Shown: positions 11,402 to 22,615, counted from the first letter of the stretch. The stretch is 64,000 bases of DNA from Cladopsammia gracilis (GCA_022457155.1 JAJGOT010000136.1:848501-912500), one strand, 5' to 3'. Made by a program: numbers and translations. The notes: generated by a model from the sequence alone, not told the origin.

Positions 11402-12028
11402 TGGGAGAGGCGAAGCCATGGGACAAAAAAAGGGGGAGAGGGAAATTGGAAAACTTAGTAAAATTGAAGCGTATAATAATTTCTCAAAATGGCGCCAAAA
11501 TGAGGAATGTGTCGAACTGCAAAGCTACACGATAGGGAAAACCCAGATATCCCACAATCTCTCGAAACGGAGGAACAAATAGAACTTGCGTATTGAAGAA
11601 CTAGGGAAAATACAGCACTAACCTGATCGAATAAAGTAAAGAAGGCGACGATTAACCGCTTCTGTTTTTGTCGAGTCCGTCCAAAACCACGAGAGTTGGA
11701 TAGATCGCCTAGAGGGTTCCCAGAACGTTCAATATGTTGCACCCCCATTGAAATACCCTAGCCAGCATAATAGTTCGGTTTAACTATTAACCGAGTGGCA
11801 GCATAAAAATTTTATTGTCTGGCCAATAATTTATTTAAATTGTGTTGACTCGAATTGTCATTAAACAAACGGCTACAAATGACGACCTAAAACAAATTCA
11901 ATGTTCTTATTTTATTTCGTCTTGTAGATTGAGCATTATTTAGTTAATCATTCCAAGGAATAGCCCTTTATACAACTAAAAAGTTCGATAAAAGCAAAAC
12001 GCAGACATTGTTTTTCCATCTTGAAGCC
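11402..12028. other. No gene seen
   Basis: The minus-strand frame at 11455-11748 has no recognised motif. It may be a degraded 5' portion of the SGNH-like gene. The rest is AT-rich spacer up to the next MITE. Confidence 0.4.
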
Positions 12029-12032
12029 TTAA

Positions 12033-12488
12033 AGTGCCATATAACCCCTACAAAGTTATTTTCAGAATCAACTTTATGTACATTGAATAGTTGAATGGGA
12101 AAATATTTATTGTTTTGAACGTCGTGTTTGTGATATATAGAGATTTAAATTAACAAAATGCTAATTAGATGACGTCAACCCGGGAATTTGGCCATTATTT
12201 CTACGTCAATTTACAATGCGCAGTTTACAGCTTGAGATAATTAATTTGATAAATACTAAAAACAAACTGTGGATAGTCAATGGATTCGTAAAAAATATTT
12301 CTTGGAGGTGTAAAGAAGTAGTTGTATAATAAATGATTCCCGGGTTGACGTCATGTACTTAGCATTTTGTAAATTCAAATCTCTATAGCTCACTCACACG
12401 ACTTTCAAAACAAGAAATATTTTACCATTCAACTATTCAATGTACATAGAGTTGATTCTGAAAATAACTTTTAGGGTTGATAGGCACT
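12033..12488. mobile_element. MITE with TTAA target duplication (piggyBac/Kolobok type)
   Basis: TTAA at 12029-12032 and again at 12489-12492 flanks an inverted repeat with arms of roughly 165 bp. The ends read AGTGCC(A/T)AT(A/C)AACCC on each strand and continue through 'ttttcagaatcaact', 'acattgaata' and 'ccgggttgacgtca'-like segments toward the centre. No coding capacity. TTAA duplications are characteristic of piggyBac and Kolobok superfamilies; I cannot decide between them from the ends alone. Confidence 0.8.
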
Positions 12489-12579
12489 TTAAGCAGGCGT
12501 TTGTTCTAGGATGACTTTTAAACACATTTTATGTTCAGGAAGACCACCCAACTTTTTACAGATCTATATTGATTGCAAT

Positions 12580-13110
12580 TGTTACAGCCCGTTGTATTCG
12601 TTTCGGAAGAGCCATAAAGAAACCAGCAGACTGGACCTCTGAACAATTATCCCTACCCTAGTATGTAGAACTTTATAATGTCACGTGATTTTGTTGTTCC
12701 CGTGTAGTCTCTCGACTATTGTAAGGATGGACCATTAGAAAAGTGATGGGAGGGGGGTGGGGGGGAGGGGGGCAAAAGCAAAAAAAAAATTCCCAGTAAA
12801 TTATTAAGGAAAAAAAATTCCCACGCATTATCGCTAAAAAAAATCTGCCCAAGGACAATTAAAAAATAAACTATTAAAAAAATATTCCAGCCATCGAGTG
12901 AAAAAAAAAATATTTCCACCTTAGGTGGACAAAAAAAATTTCTTGCTCTCCCAAAGTTTCCCACCCCCTCCCCCCCCCATCACTTTTCTAATGTCCATCC
13001 CTAAGCCGTAGCATATTCCACACGTACACATCCAGTAATAAATCGATGTATAGCCGAGTCAACCGGATTAAAGTTGTGTTAAAGCCTGTGTTTCTTCGCA
13101 TTTCTTAACA
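12580..13110 (+). repeat. 5' LTR of BEL/Pao element (interrupted)
   Basis: Starts TGTTACAGCC and ends TTCTTAACA. It is about 252 bp once the 276-bp MITE at 12725-13000 and its 3-bp duplication are discounted, matching the 251-bp 3' LTR. Confidence 0.92.
12725..13000. mobile_element. Harbinger-type MITE inside the 5' LTR
   Basis: The ends read GGATGGAC(C)ATTAGAAAAG on both strands, followed inward by G-rich (left) and C-rich (right) tracts. The uninterrupted 3' LTR supplies the empty site and shows a duplicated TAA (12722-12724 and 13001-13003). A 3-bp TAA/TTA duplication is typical of PIF/Harbinger. There is no coding capacity; the two minus-strand frames across it are homopolymer artefacts. 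Confidence 0.85.
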
Positions 13111-13128
13111 TGGTCTTTCGAGCCGGAT
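13111..13128 (+). other. Primer-binding site of the BEL/Pao element
   Basis: The bases right after the LTR begin TGG (complement of the tRNA CCA end) and continue TCTTTCGAGCCGGAT. This fits the 3' arm of a tRNA. The specific tRNA is not assigned. Confidence 0.65.
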
Positions 13129-13239
13129 ACAAGGTGATATTTGAACAGTAAATTTGTAATTCTTTGCAAGGTTATCAATTGCAACCACGTGGTCGTCAAG
13201 ATGGCCGCCAGTTCCTCGAGCGAAAAGGAAACTTATCTC

Positions 13240-14510
13240 ACTCACAATCGATGAACTTCGTAAAATGCTTAATGAAAAAGGATTGCTGACTACGGGAAAG
13301 AAAAAGGTCTTGCTTGAAGGCTAGTGAACGCTCAGCACTATTCAAAGTCAGACGTTGTCACACCAGAATTAAAGGAAGATTCGAATTTCGCCGAGGTTAC
13401 AAATGAAGTTGAAGTTCGGGAGATTAACTCGATTAGACGCAAAGCCAAAGCCTTGCAAATGTATGGACGGATGATTCGGGATATTTTGGAACTAAGCCAA
13501 AATGCAAGCAACAAAATAAAGGTATTGAAAATTGAGAATTGAAAGACTAACTGTGTACCGAGAGATATATATTCAATTGAGAAATGAAATAATCGCGCTT
13601 ATTGCAGAGGATATGATCGAGGAGGAATCCCGCAGCTGGAGGTCTTTTAAGTGTGGTAGATAAAGCTATTGACGCTGCTCATGAGTACCTAAATAAATAT
13701 TGCAAAGTGGAAGATCAGTCCTCAAAGGACAGTGCAGACAGTGACAGTCGTCCATCTTCAAATCTTTAACTGCCCAGGAATGAGTTGCCAAAGTTTAATG
13801 GGGATGTGTTGAAATTTCAAAACTTCTGGGATCAGTTTGAAGCTGCAGTGCATAACAGTGATGACTTTCACAAGGTCCAGAAGTTTACTTACCTACGCTC
13901 AGTGCTTACTGGTAATGCCTTGCAAACAATAGAAGGATCTGAAGTAACTGGAGCAAACTATCGAGTGCTTCAAACACAGGTATGGGAGAAAACGTATGAT
14001 AATCTTATCTTTAGTAAAATCTGTTATCAAGATGGATGCTAAGTCTGGTGTTAGTGCATCTTCCCTTAGAGATTTCTATGATACCTTCATGAACAGAACT
14101 AATGCCTTAGAAGTTCTTGGAGAAAATCCAATGAGCCAATGTTACTCATCTTTGAGACCAAGTTACCACCTCTGCTACTAGAAAAATGGGAGTTGGAGCT
14201 TGCAGACACCCAAGAAGATGAAGTGGATCTTTATTTGTTCTTTAAATTCCTTAACCGACAAGTTGTATCCAAAGAGGCAGGAGAAAGAGGTTTTAACGTG
14301 AACACTACCACAAGCAATCACAGTTCTGATAAAGGAAGTCATAACCGAAGAAAGTCTCCGTTTCCCAAAATGGGTAGTGACGATGAAATGTAGACTGCCT
14401 CCCTCGTTATTTGGTGAGTCACACCCCCAACAGGTCCAATGTGCATTTTTTGCAAGGCTGGTCATGGGTCACCAAACTGTCCAGTGTTTAATGAGAATCA
14501 CTGGATGACA
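13240..14510 (+). pseudogene. BEL/Pao gag relic
   Basis: Three frames carry gag. An N-terminal coiled region is at 13324-13542. A DUF1759-like capsid segment is at about 13775-14181 (LPKFNGDVLKFQNFWDQF, then YLRSVLTGNALQTIEG, then a stretch with SLRDFYDTFMNRTNAL). A zinc knuckle is near 14440-14475 (CIFCKAGHGSPNC). Stops at about 13321, 13542 and 14042 and several shifts break the ORF. Confidence 0.8.
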
Positions 14511-14608
14511 GGTGAAAACTAGTCCAAGAGAGAAAACTATGTTTCAATAATTTAAATCCTAGCAAACACAAGCACTTCTCCAAAATTTGTCCTCATCCTA
14601 AGTGTTCC

Positions 14609-15124
14609 GTGGCAAACTGTGGCCGCCGACATCTCAAGTTACTGCATGGTCAGCAGTCGTTGGCTGCGCTCCAGCACCCAACAAACGTTTGTTTAAGTGG
14701 ATTGGCTCCAACTATACCTGCATTACATGTACTTGCGAAGGAGACACGTCTACAAACAGCATTGGCCGGGCTAACTGTAAGAGGTTTAGAAATGACAGTC
14801 GGCGTTCTACTAGATTCTGAGAGTCAACGTTCATATATACGCAAGAATATTGTAAAGTCTCTTAGCTTGCAAGGTCCCTCAGAGCTATTAAGTGTCACAA
14901 TGCTTGGTGCAGAAACCAGTGAAGCCAAGATATTACAAAGAGTGAAATTCACCCTTTCACCAATGACGGGAGATTCAAAGATGGAAATGGAGTCCCTCGC
15001 TATTTCCAAAATGTGTAACCGCCTTGGGTCAGTGCAGTTGGACTTTCGTAAGAACTCACATCTTCAAGGTTTAACTCTTGCAGATTCCTACCCTCGCGGT
15101 TCAGTTCAAGTAGATGTCCTTTAA
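14609..15124 (+). pseudogene. BEL/Pao aspartic protease relic
   Basis: The frame contains the retroviral-type protease entry VLLDSESQRSYI, where the catalytic Asp-Ser/Thr-Gly triplet reads Asp-Ser-Glu, and a downstream body (VTMLGAETSEAKILQ). The glycine-to-glutamate change in the active-site turn and the stop at 15124 indicate a dead copy. It follows gag and precedes reverse transcriptase as expected. Confidence 0.75.
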
Positions 15125-15439
15125 TTATTGGTGCTGACCACTACTACTCACTCGTAACTTGGACGTGTAAGAAAGGTAGTTCCACCGAGTCACTTGTTGC
15201 TGTAGAATCTCATCTCGGCTGGATTCTTACTGGACAGGTCAACCGCTACTTAAAGCACACCGCATCCATGCTAACACTTGTAGAAAACATTGAAGTTACC
15301 GTTACATTGAAAAACTTCTGGGAAGAGAAGAAGAAGAACGTGCTGTTGCCAACTTCATAAAGGATTAAACTTTGATGGACAAAACTATGAAGTCCGACCA
15401 CCATGGAGAAAAGACCTTCCAAAACTAGAAAATAACTAT

Positions 15440-15940
15440 GCACAAGCTGTCACACGGCTGGAAAGCATTGAAAGAAGGTTAAGACAAGACCCTGTGAACG
15501 TTAAAACTGGAATGCCGCGATCAACGAATACGTAGAGAAAGGTTTTGCAGAGGAACCAAATCAGAATGGTGAACATTGAACTTTGCGGTACCTGCCGCAT
15601 CATGCTGTGTTTCGTGCTGACAAGAAAATAACTAAGTGCAGAATCGTATTTAATGCTTCCGCACGAGAAGGAGATGGTGTTTCCCTTAACGATTGCGTCC
15701 TTCCTGGTCCTGCATTACAGCCCAACCTTTCGATTTAGAACACACAGAATTGGTCTCATTGCAGATATTGAAAAGATGTCTCTTCAAGTCAAGCTAGCAC
15801 CGGAGGATCGAGATGTTCATCGGTACCTGTGGAGAGATTTACAGCCCAGTGAAGCACCCAAAGTCTACAGAATGCAGAGACTGACTTTCGGTGTCAACTC
15901 GAGTCCATTCCTTGCTATTGCGACGGTCCAGTGATGATCA
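15440..15940 (+). pseudogene. BEL/Pao reverse transcriptase relic
   Basis: The segment LIADIEKMSLQVKLAPEDRD followed by FRMQ-like YRMQRLTFGVNSSPF is the Pao-type fingers/palm region. The expected YVDD box should come next but is absent: the sequence jumps to AT-rich remnants at 15950-16040 and resumes in the connection domain. So the polymerase active site is deleted. Stops and shifts occur on both sides. Confidence 0.85.
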
Positions 15941-16042
15941 TGCCAACAAATATGCAGAAAGGTTCCCGAATGCAGCGCAAGAAATTCTACAAAGCACGGT
16001 AGACTCGACTTTGAAACTGCAACAAGATATGTCAGAAATTAT

Positions 16043-16872
16043 ATGTTGACAGCTGCGTTCAACTTGACAAAGTGGGCAAGTAACTCGGTGTTCGAAATGG
16101 ATGGTATTGACGCACCACTAGTGGAGTGTGATTCGAGCGAACCCCTCAAAGCGCTAGGAGTCTCATGGGACTTAACCTCTGATCTCTTCAGATTCCTTGC
16201 ACCAAGTGGAATCGTCTCATCCCATGATCCAATGACAAAGAGAAGCCTACTTAGTCTGGCGTCGAAAATGTTTGATCCGTTGGGACTGATATCTGACTTG
16301 ACTTTCAAGAGCCAAAATCCTTTTCCAAGATTTGTGGTTGAAAGGATGACAGTGGGATTACCTGTTTGATAGTGACATTAAAGCAAAGTGGTTAACTTGG
16401 AGGTCAGAGTTGCTGCAACTACAGGATGTGACCATCCCTCGATGCTTCGGAAACGGTATCACGCAAGAGTCTAAGATAGAGCTACGTGATTTTGGAGATG
16501 CCTCCCCAAAAGCGTACGGGGCAGCAGTGTACGTCCGAGTAGAAGACAAGCAAGGTCATGTGCCCTCGCAGCTGGTAATATCAAAGTCCAGAGTCGCACC
16601 TATCAAGAAAGTGTTACTTCCAAGGCTGGAACTTTTAGCAGCAGCTGTAAATGCCAGGTTGCTAAAATTTGTTGTGGAGACTGCCAATGAAAGTGAATAG
16701 TGTTGTGTGTTGGACAGATAGTATGGTGGCACTGCTGGGTGAAAGGACAGATTTCGTGCTGGAAGCCATTTGTGGCGAATCGAGTGGCAGAAATACAGTC
16801 AACATGGGATCCTGAGTGTTGGAGGTACCGTGCTAGTAAGGAAAATCCTGCAGACTTGTTAACACGTGGGTT
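16043..16872 (+). pseudogene. BEL/Pao RT connection and RNase H relic
   Basis: The frame has KALGVSWDLTSDLFRF and KRSLLSLASKMFDPLGLI, the conserved Pao segments after the polymerase palm. A frameshift near 16365 leads into the Pao-type RNase H (LRDFGDASPKAYGAAVYV, then LLPRLELLAAAVNARLL) at 16410-16700. A further segment ends ENPADLLTRGLR at about 16872, where the LINE insertion cuts it. Confidence 0.85.
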
Positions 16873-16875
16873 AAG

Positions 16876-17648
16876 GTTTTTTTTAATTAATAAACATTTC
16901 TTTATTGCATACATTTAGAATAACATTTACAACAAAGCAGGAAAGAAAGAAGAAATTACAGGAAAAAAGTGATGCACACACCAACAGCGAGTACCTGTAA
17001 CTTAGGCGCATAGTGTAGTTCATTTTGATCTAAATTTAAAGAATCTTATCATTAAGTAAGAAACAGAATACTTCGAGGCTATGAGGTTTGTCATTTAACC
17101 AAGACTGAAAAATGTGATATTTGCCAATAATGAGAAAGTGGTTTACTGCGTCTTTCAATAACATGCGGAATTTGAAATTCAAATCTCCATTAACAGTTGC
17201 GTTATTCCCTGCCGTCAATCATAATTATACGAAAGCCAACGACCATGTAAAAAAGAAACAAACAAAATGGATCGAAATCTATCAATCATAATGCACGGAC
17301 GTGACCTTTTGACCTCATTGAAGTGAAGATCTGTTTCCTGAGATGTAAGCTAAGATGATTGACGGCATTGTAAAACGCAACTGTTGGTGGAAATTTGAAT
17401 TTCAAATTCCGCATGTTATTGAAAGGCGCAGTAAGGCGACATAAAGCGTATAGATTCTGGTTTATTCCGTACATGATGTCAGTAGCGTTTACTGCGTTTA
17501 AGATGATGTTTTCCGTTCGCTTTTCATTCCACCAAGCGATGACTTTTTGCCAAAACTTTTGTACACTAGGGCATTCATCAAGAAGATGGACTAAGGTTTC
17601 TTGGTGAAAGAAATTTAGGTAATTTACAAACTCCTCATTGTTATTCAA
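16876..17648 (-). mobile_element. 5'-truncated LINE inserted in the BEL pol region
   Basis: The interrupted BEL reading (LLTRGLR, then LWWNGPQWL at about 17655) brackets this segment. On the minus strand it encodes a LINE C-terminal tail: HLLDECPSVQKFWQKVIAWW at about 17590-17530, then FLIIGKYHIFQSWLNDKPHS at about 17140-17080. A T-run at about 16879-16886 marks its 3' end on this strand. A short segment, 'tttcaataacatgcggaattt' in type, occurs inverted at about 17154-17185 and 17396-17428. So the copy contains an internal rearrangement, as in twin-primed insertions. Confidence 0.75.
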
Positions 17649-17728
17649 GCGCTCTTGTGGTGGAATGGACCCCAATGGCTGTCTTCACGTTACAAGTCAC
17701 AGCCCATTCAGCCCCGGGTCATGGTTAA

Positions 17729-17741
17729 CCCTATTCAGACT

Positions 17742-17806
<65 letters not shown>

Positions 17807-18707
17807 GGGGGCTTTTCGAACCCCCCCTCCAGTAAAATTGTGATAACTCTTACACCGAAATAGCTATGAGCTGAAATTTTCTGACTTTTCCTAGGATTGA
17901 TCTAGGAACATTTTGGTATCCATAACATGTCATTGTGATTAACCATGTTGCCATGGCAACCGGTTTTTGACACAAAGGTTTTCAAAATATTAAAATATGG
18001 TGAATTTTTTTATTTTAAGATCTTGTTCTTTGACTTATAGTGCATTTTCTTGTTAGAATAGTTTTTCCTTGGGACTAGTTCTTGACATCAAATTTTGATT
18101 TTTAACATCAAATATTTGGGGGGGAGGGGTAGGTAAATTTTTGCTCTCTTTTACTTATAGACAAACATTTTGTACTATTTATTAAATAATACTTCTAAGC
18201 TCATTGTTTGAATAATAAACATTAGTTTGATACGTGTTTTATACATTCTGATCCTTTTCTCTTTTAGATATTTTTTAAATTTTAATTTAAACAAAAAAAA
18301 AAGGAAATCCAAGATGACGGATCCAAGATGGCGGACAATAATTTCAAAATTATAGTTTTATCGCCTTTTTTTTTGCTTTTTCTCGCTTTACAAGTGTGTC
18401 CTTGATTGTATTTATTATGTTTTAAATTAAAGAGATGATTTTACAGTTATATTTGATATTTTAAGTATCTGGATGGAAAAATATCAAAGAAACGTCGTAA
18501 AAACAAAAATGACGTCATTGTGACGTCATAATTGGGTGTGGCAGGTCAAAACTGGGTGTGAGGTTTCCTTGTATGGAGTTGAACATTGTGTGAAAATTTC
18601 ATGGTCCTAGCCTTACTGGTTCCAGAGATATAAAGGGGGGGGGGGGTCCGAGGAGCCCCCCCCCCCCCCCAGTCACAGATTGCCTAAAAAAGCCCAGTCT
18701 GAATAGG
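17729..18707. mobile_element. TTAA-flanked MITE with poly-G/poly-C inverted ends
   Basis: TTAA at 17725-17728 and 18708-18711 flanks ends reading CCCTATTCAGACTG on the left and CCTATTCAGACTGGG (other strand) on the right. Next to the left end is a run of about 60 G, and near the right end C-rich tracts at about 18653-18671. The interior has no coding capacity. TTAA duplication and a CCC start suggest a piggyBac-type non-autonomous element. It interrupts BEL coding sequence just after the QWL segment. Confidence 0.85.
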
Positions 18708-18711
18708 TTAA

Positions 18712-20150
18712 AATTGATTTGAGTGACTGTTTATGTATTGAGAGCGTCAAGTTGTTCAAGACCAAATCTAGGTCTTCTGAAACTGAACTGCCGGCTGATG
18801 AGGTGAAGCAGGCAGGGATTAAATGTTGTATGTGGGTGCAAAAAGAGGTCTATAAAGAAGACTACGAGCTGCTGTAAGCCGGAGGAGTACTTCCCAGCAC
18901 TAGCCGCCTCCTAACTAGACCCCTATTATGACAGAGAGAATCAGGTAATAACAGTTGGCGGACGACTACAGTTTGCCGATCTTCCCGAACAGAACAAGCA
19001 TCAAATAGTCTTGCCTCATGGACATCCTGAAGTTGCTAAGATAGTACAAAACTTGCACAAGAACATGTTACACGCTTGTCCAGAAATCGTACTTTCAACC
19101 TTAAGACGGAAGGTTTGGCTAACCCAAGAGAGGCGTGAGGTCAAACGCGTTATCAGAAGATGTGTAACTTGCCAAAGACAGCGAGTTGGACCTTGCAAGA
19201 AGAAAATGGGTCCATTCCCAGAGGAGAGAGTTTCATGTTCACCAGCATTCGCGCATGTTGGAACTGATTTTGCGGGACCTCTATATGTAAAAGAGGGTTC
19301 AAACATTATGAAAGTGTACGTGGGTGTATTCACATGTGCATCATCTGTATTCTCGTATGGTTCACTTGGAACTAAAACATAGCCTGACTGCTGATGAGTT
19401 CCTACAAGCCTTTAGTCGCATGACAAGCCGCAGTGGTCTTTGCCATACGGTATGGCCCGACAACGGAAAAAACTTCAAGGCCGCAAGCATAGAAATTCAG
19501 AAATTGTATGATGAACCCAAGACTCAAAGTCAAGCGGTGTGAAACACGCTGGATCAAGATCATATCAGATCAGAGTTCTTGTGAAAGGGTATCAAGTGGA
19601 AATTCTTCACGGAGCGTGCACTATGGAGAGGTGTATGGTGGGAAAGATTCTACAGAGTGATCAAAGAACCATTGCGTAAAGTCCTTGGAAAGGCACTTCT
19701 TACCTTTTCTGAGTTAAACACGTTACTGGCCAGAATCGAAGGTATCATTAACTCGCGACTTTTGACTACAGTAAGGACGATTGCAGAGACCCGTTACCTG
19801 CAATTTGAAGGCCAATCAAGCACTTACCTGAGAGTAAAGAAGATAGCTTGGAGGAGTCCAGTAGGAGAACTGTCGAAAAGTATATTTACCTACAGAGATT
19901 ACGTAATCACTACTGGAAGCGTTGGAAGCGAGAGTATCTACATGATCTCTTGTCCGTGAGAATGAGTGGAAGAAAGAAATACCCCCGATCCGAGTAGGTG
20001 ATATTGTATTGATATCCGAGGTCAATGTGCCGCGCAGCAAGTGGCCATTGGCTAAGGTCAGTTTAAGAGGTTCATCCTGGAAAGGACGGACTCTTGCGAA
20101 CCGCTACAGTAAGAGGGCAGAAGAGTATCTTCAACAGGTCTGTTCAACAT
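18712..20150 (+). pseudogene. BEL/Pao integrase relic with C-terminal DUF5641-like part
   Basis: The zinc-binding H2C2 region (His at HGHPEV and HKNML, CVTCQRQR) is at 19011-19200. The catalytic core follows with HVGTDFAGPLYV, the VWPDNGKNF Asp box, and a region near 19690-19770 (LLARIEGIINSR) containing the Glu position. Frames shift at about 19380, 19545 and 19960. The C-terminal DUF5641-like segment (PPIRVGDIVLISE) is at about 19980-20025. Confidence 0.88.
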
Positions 20151-20320
20151 GATTAGAGATCGATTCAGCAGCCCCACAAGTTATCCTCGGAGCATGTTCA
20201 TGGTGGGGGAAGCCTCAGTCCTCGAAGCATGTTCATGGTGGGGAGAAGCCTCGGACGAACACTGTTCATGTTACAAGTGTTCACGTTCCTAAACCTAGAG
20301 TAAATGTTGTCCTCCCCGAA

Positions 20321-20340
20321 GGAAGACGAGGTGGGAAGGA
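20321..20340 (+). other. Polypurine tract of the BEL/Pao element
   Basis: GGAAGACGAGGTGGGAAGGA directly abuts the 3' LTR, as expected for plus-strand priming. Confidence 0.7.
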
Positions 20341-20591
20341 TGTTACAGCCCATTGTACTCGTTCCGGAGGAGCCATAAAAAAAAAACCGGACCTATGAAC
20401 AATTATCCCAACCCTACCCTAGTATGTTGAGCTTTATAGTGTCACGTGACTTTGTTGTTCTCGCCTAGTCTCTCGATGATTGTAATCCGTAGCATATTCC
20501 ACTCGTATACATCCAGTTGTAAATCGATGTATAGCCGAGTCGACCGGATTAGAGTTGTGTTAAAGCCTGTGTTTCTTCGCACTTATTAACA
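20341..20591 (+). repeat. 3' LTR of BEL/Pao element (intact)
   Basis: 251 bp, TGTTACAGCC to TTAACA, roughly 90 percent identical by eye to the 5' LTR outside its MITE. The substitutions between LTRs show an old insertion. Confidence 0.92.
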
Positions 20592-20595
20592 CAAT

Positions 20596-21180
20596 CTAGC
20601 CAACCCTAATAGGCGTATGGCAAAAAACTATAGAAACTTAAAATGACCCATTTATCAACAGATGTGGCGATCTATTACATATAACTGCTCAAACCACGGA
20701 CTAAGGCAGACTTCGCCAGTAAATGCCCATTTTCATCCTAGATGCATTGCAGCCGTTTATTGTTTTCAGATATCCCTATTGTTAAAAGACGAACTCTGAT
20801 TGGTCAAGATTCTATCGATTTAGCCACACGTCATTTCCAGAGTGGAATCGTCTAATTCGAAAACTTGGTTCAAGGCCAGTGGATTTTTTGTATGTTACAC
20901 GAGGAAAAAACAGACAAGGTGGTCTTAATACGCTTTTTCTCAGCTGCCTGAAAAAAAAAACTGCTTTTTCAACCAACCTGGCTGCGAGAAACAGTATTTC
21001 AACCGGCTGCCTGGCTGGGACAAACTGAGTATTTTATCCCACCTGGCCACCTGAGATTTTCTGGTAAGATCAACAAAAGAATATACTGTAGATGTCTCTT
21101 TGAGGACAGCTGGTTCAAGGTAGTGCGACGTTAACGCTTTTCGTGCTTTCCGGACAGAGCGAGAACCTCGGATCCTCTTA
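20596..21180. other. No gene seen
   Basis: Spacer without conserved frame. A locally repetitive stretch with 'ctgcctg' and 'cctggctg' words lies at about 20940-21055. Confidence 0.45.
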
Positions 21181-21436
21181 GTCCTTCAACTCCCAAGAGT
21201 GCCAAAACTCAAAATTCAAGAAAAATCACAATATGTCATTTTGTAAAATACTGAAAAACAAATGGTACCATGCAAAAGTACTACCGAAGAGGTTTCATTT
21301 GAATGGTCACACCATAGGATTTCGTCCACAGACTCAAAAGTTAGAACAAATGGTACCATGCAAAAGTACTACCGAAGATGTTTCATTTAAATAGTCACAC
21401 CATAGGATTTTGTCGACAGACTCAAAAGTTGGCACT
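21176..21436 (+). repeat. Minisatellite-bearing TTAA element, copy A
   Basis: Begins with the family head (TTAGTCCTTCAACTCCCAAG, then 'agtgccaaaactc') and continues into two to three monomers of about 84 bp containing 'ggtaccatgcaaaagtacta', 'catttgaatggtcacacc' and 'acagactcaaaagtta'. The right end is truncated. Confidence 0.8.
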
Positions 21437-22320
21437 AATTTACATGATTGTCTTTATAATTGACTTTGATGAAGGAGTTGACAGCCTGTTCCAGGCACTG
21501 AGATAATGGGGAGCCAGTGGCGGATATCCCGACCGACTCCATCGTAATGGGGAGGTGGGAGGAGTAAATGGGGGGGGGGGGGGGGGAATAGTAGTGAAAA
21601 TGGTGGAGACGTAGGGCCTTAATTTTTGCAATTTGAGGGGAGCTATCCCGTAGTTCCGCGACTGACAGTGGCTCGAAGAGAAAATTGTGAGCAGGCAAAA
21701 AGATGAGGAGAAATAACTTTTGATATGTACATGTCTTTAGCTTCGATACCAAGTCACTTTAACGAGTGATTTTGTAAATAGCAGCTGTTTTACTGCTTTG
21801 GATACCAGATATAAGTATCGAGAAGAAAAGATTAAGGACTGCTTCATTTTAAGCTATTTGCTTTTATTGGGAAAACAAATCCGCTTCGATTTGCTTTTGT
21901 TAAGTCAACATAAAGGTGTCCTATAGTTCTTGAATACACACTGTGTTCACAATATTATCGCGTTCGAAGAACGCAATCCTAATTTCGTGTTGGTTTCCCT
22001 GTGCCATGCATGCAGAAAAATTAGAGATTTTTTGGTGTCCGGACTGGCGTTTGGCCGCCCCTACTGCTTTTTTCAGGAACTGATTTCTGCCGGAAATTCC
22101 TTCGAATGCATCTGCATAATCTCTGATTACTGCCAGTTTTTATTAAAAAGGTACCTTTTTAAACCCCTAAAAGTCGGTCTATGTGATCTCACTTGGCCTG
22201 CAATATAAAAAAAAATACTTTTAAAAGACTCAAGCGGGTTGATTAAAACTAGCTGCTTATTTGAACGTTTCCAATGCTTTTTAGCCCTTAATTGGAAGTT
22301 GAGGCAGGCGTTTCAAACTC
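21437..22320. other. No gene seen; poly-G tract and MITE scrap
   Basis: A 'cctgttccaggc' scrap of the MITE family intact at 27515-27681 lies at about 21485-21497, and a run of about 17 G at about 21571-21587. Frames across these are artefacts. Near 22000-22200 there is a plus-strand frame (21930-22208) without recognisable motif. Confidence 0.4.
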
Positions 22321-22322
22321 AC

Positions 22323-22615
22323 CAAGGGAAATAAGCATAGCCTGACACATTTTTGTAGATTTTCAGTTCTAACTGTTTGTCCGTTTGTCTTTCTTTCATT
22401 TTTCCTTTCTTTTTTTACAACCATTTTGTTCATGATGCTGTCTCTTTATGATTTGTACATGCGTGCGTGTAAAAGGGAAATTAGCATAGCCTGATATATT
22501 TTTCAGATTTACCGTTCTGTCTATATGTTTGTCTTTTTTCTCTCGTTTATTTCTATTTTTACAACCATTTTGTTCATGTTACTGTTCCTTATGAGCTGTA
22601 CATGTGTTCGTGTAC
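22323..22615. repeat. Two tandem copies of a unit of about 145 bp, downstream of PRDM14-like gene
   Basis: The block starting 'aaataagcatagcctgacac' is followed by a diverged copy starting 'aaattagcatagcctgatat'. Both contain 'acaaccattttgttcatg' and end with 'gtacatgcg/tgt' words. They lie 70-360 bp past the stop codon, probably in the 3' UTR. A candidate minus-strand AATAAA lies at about 22545-22550. Confidence 0.75.

Larger units (their letters stand above)
12580..20591 (+). mobile_element. BEL/Pao LTR retrotransposon, decayed, with nested insertions
   Basis: Two LTRs in direct orientation (12580-13110 and 20341-20591, TGTTACAGCC...TTAACA) are flanked by a 4-bp duplication CAAT. Between them lie, in order, a tRNA primer-binding site starting TGG, gag, protease, reverse transcriptase, RNase H and integrase relics, then a purine-rich tract before the 3' LTR. 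The domain order and the Pao-type RNase H and DUF1759/DUF5641-like parts identify BEL/Pao. Every ORF is broken by stops or shifts. Three later insertions are nested: a Harbinger-type MITE in the 5' LTR, a LINE 3' end, and a TTAA-flanked MITE. Confidence 0.92.

Noticed and set aside
17638..17843. Poly-glycine frames
   Set aside because: They read through the G tract of the TTAA MITE; the flanking residues are BEL/Pao remnants.
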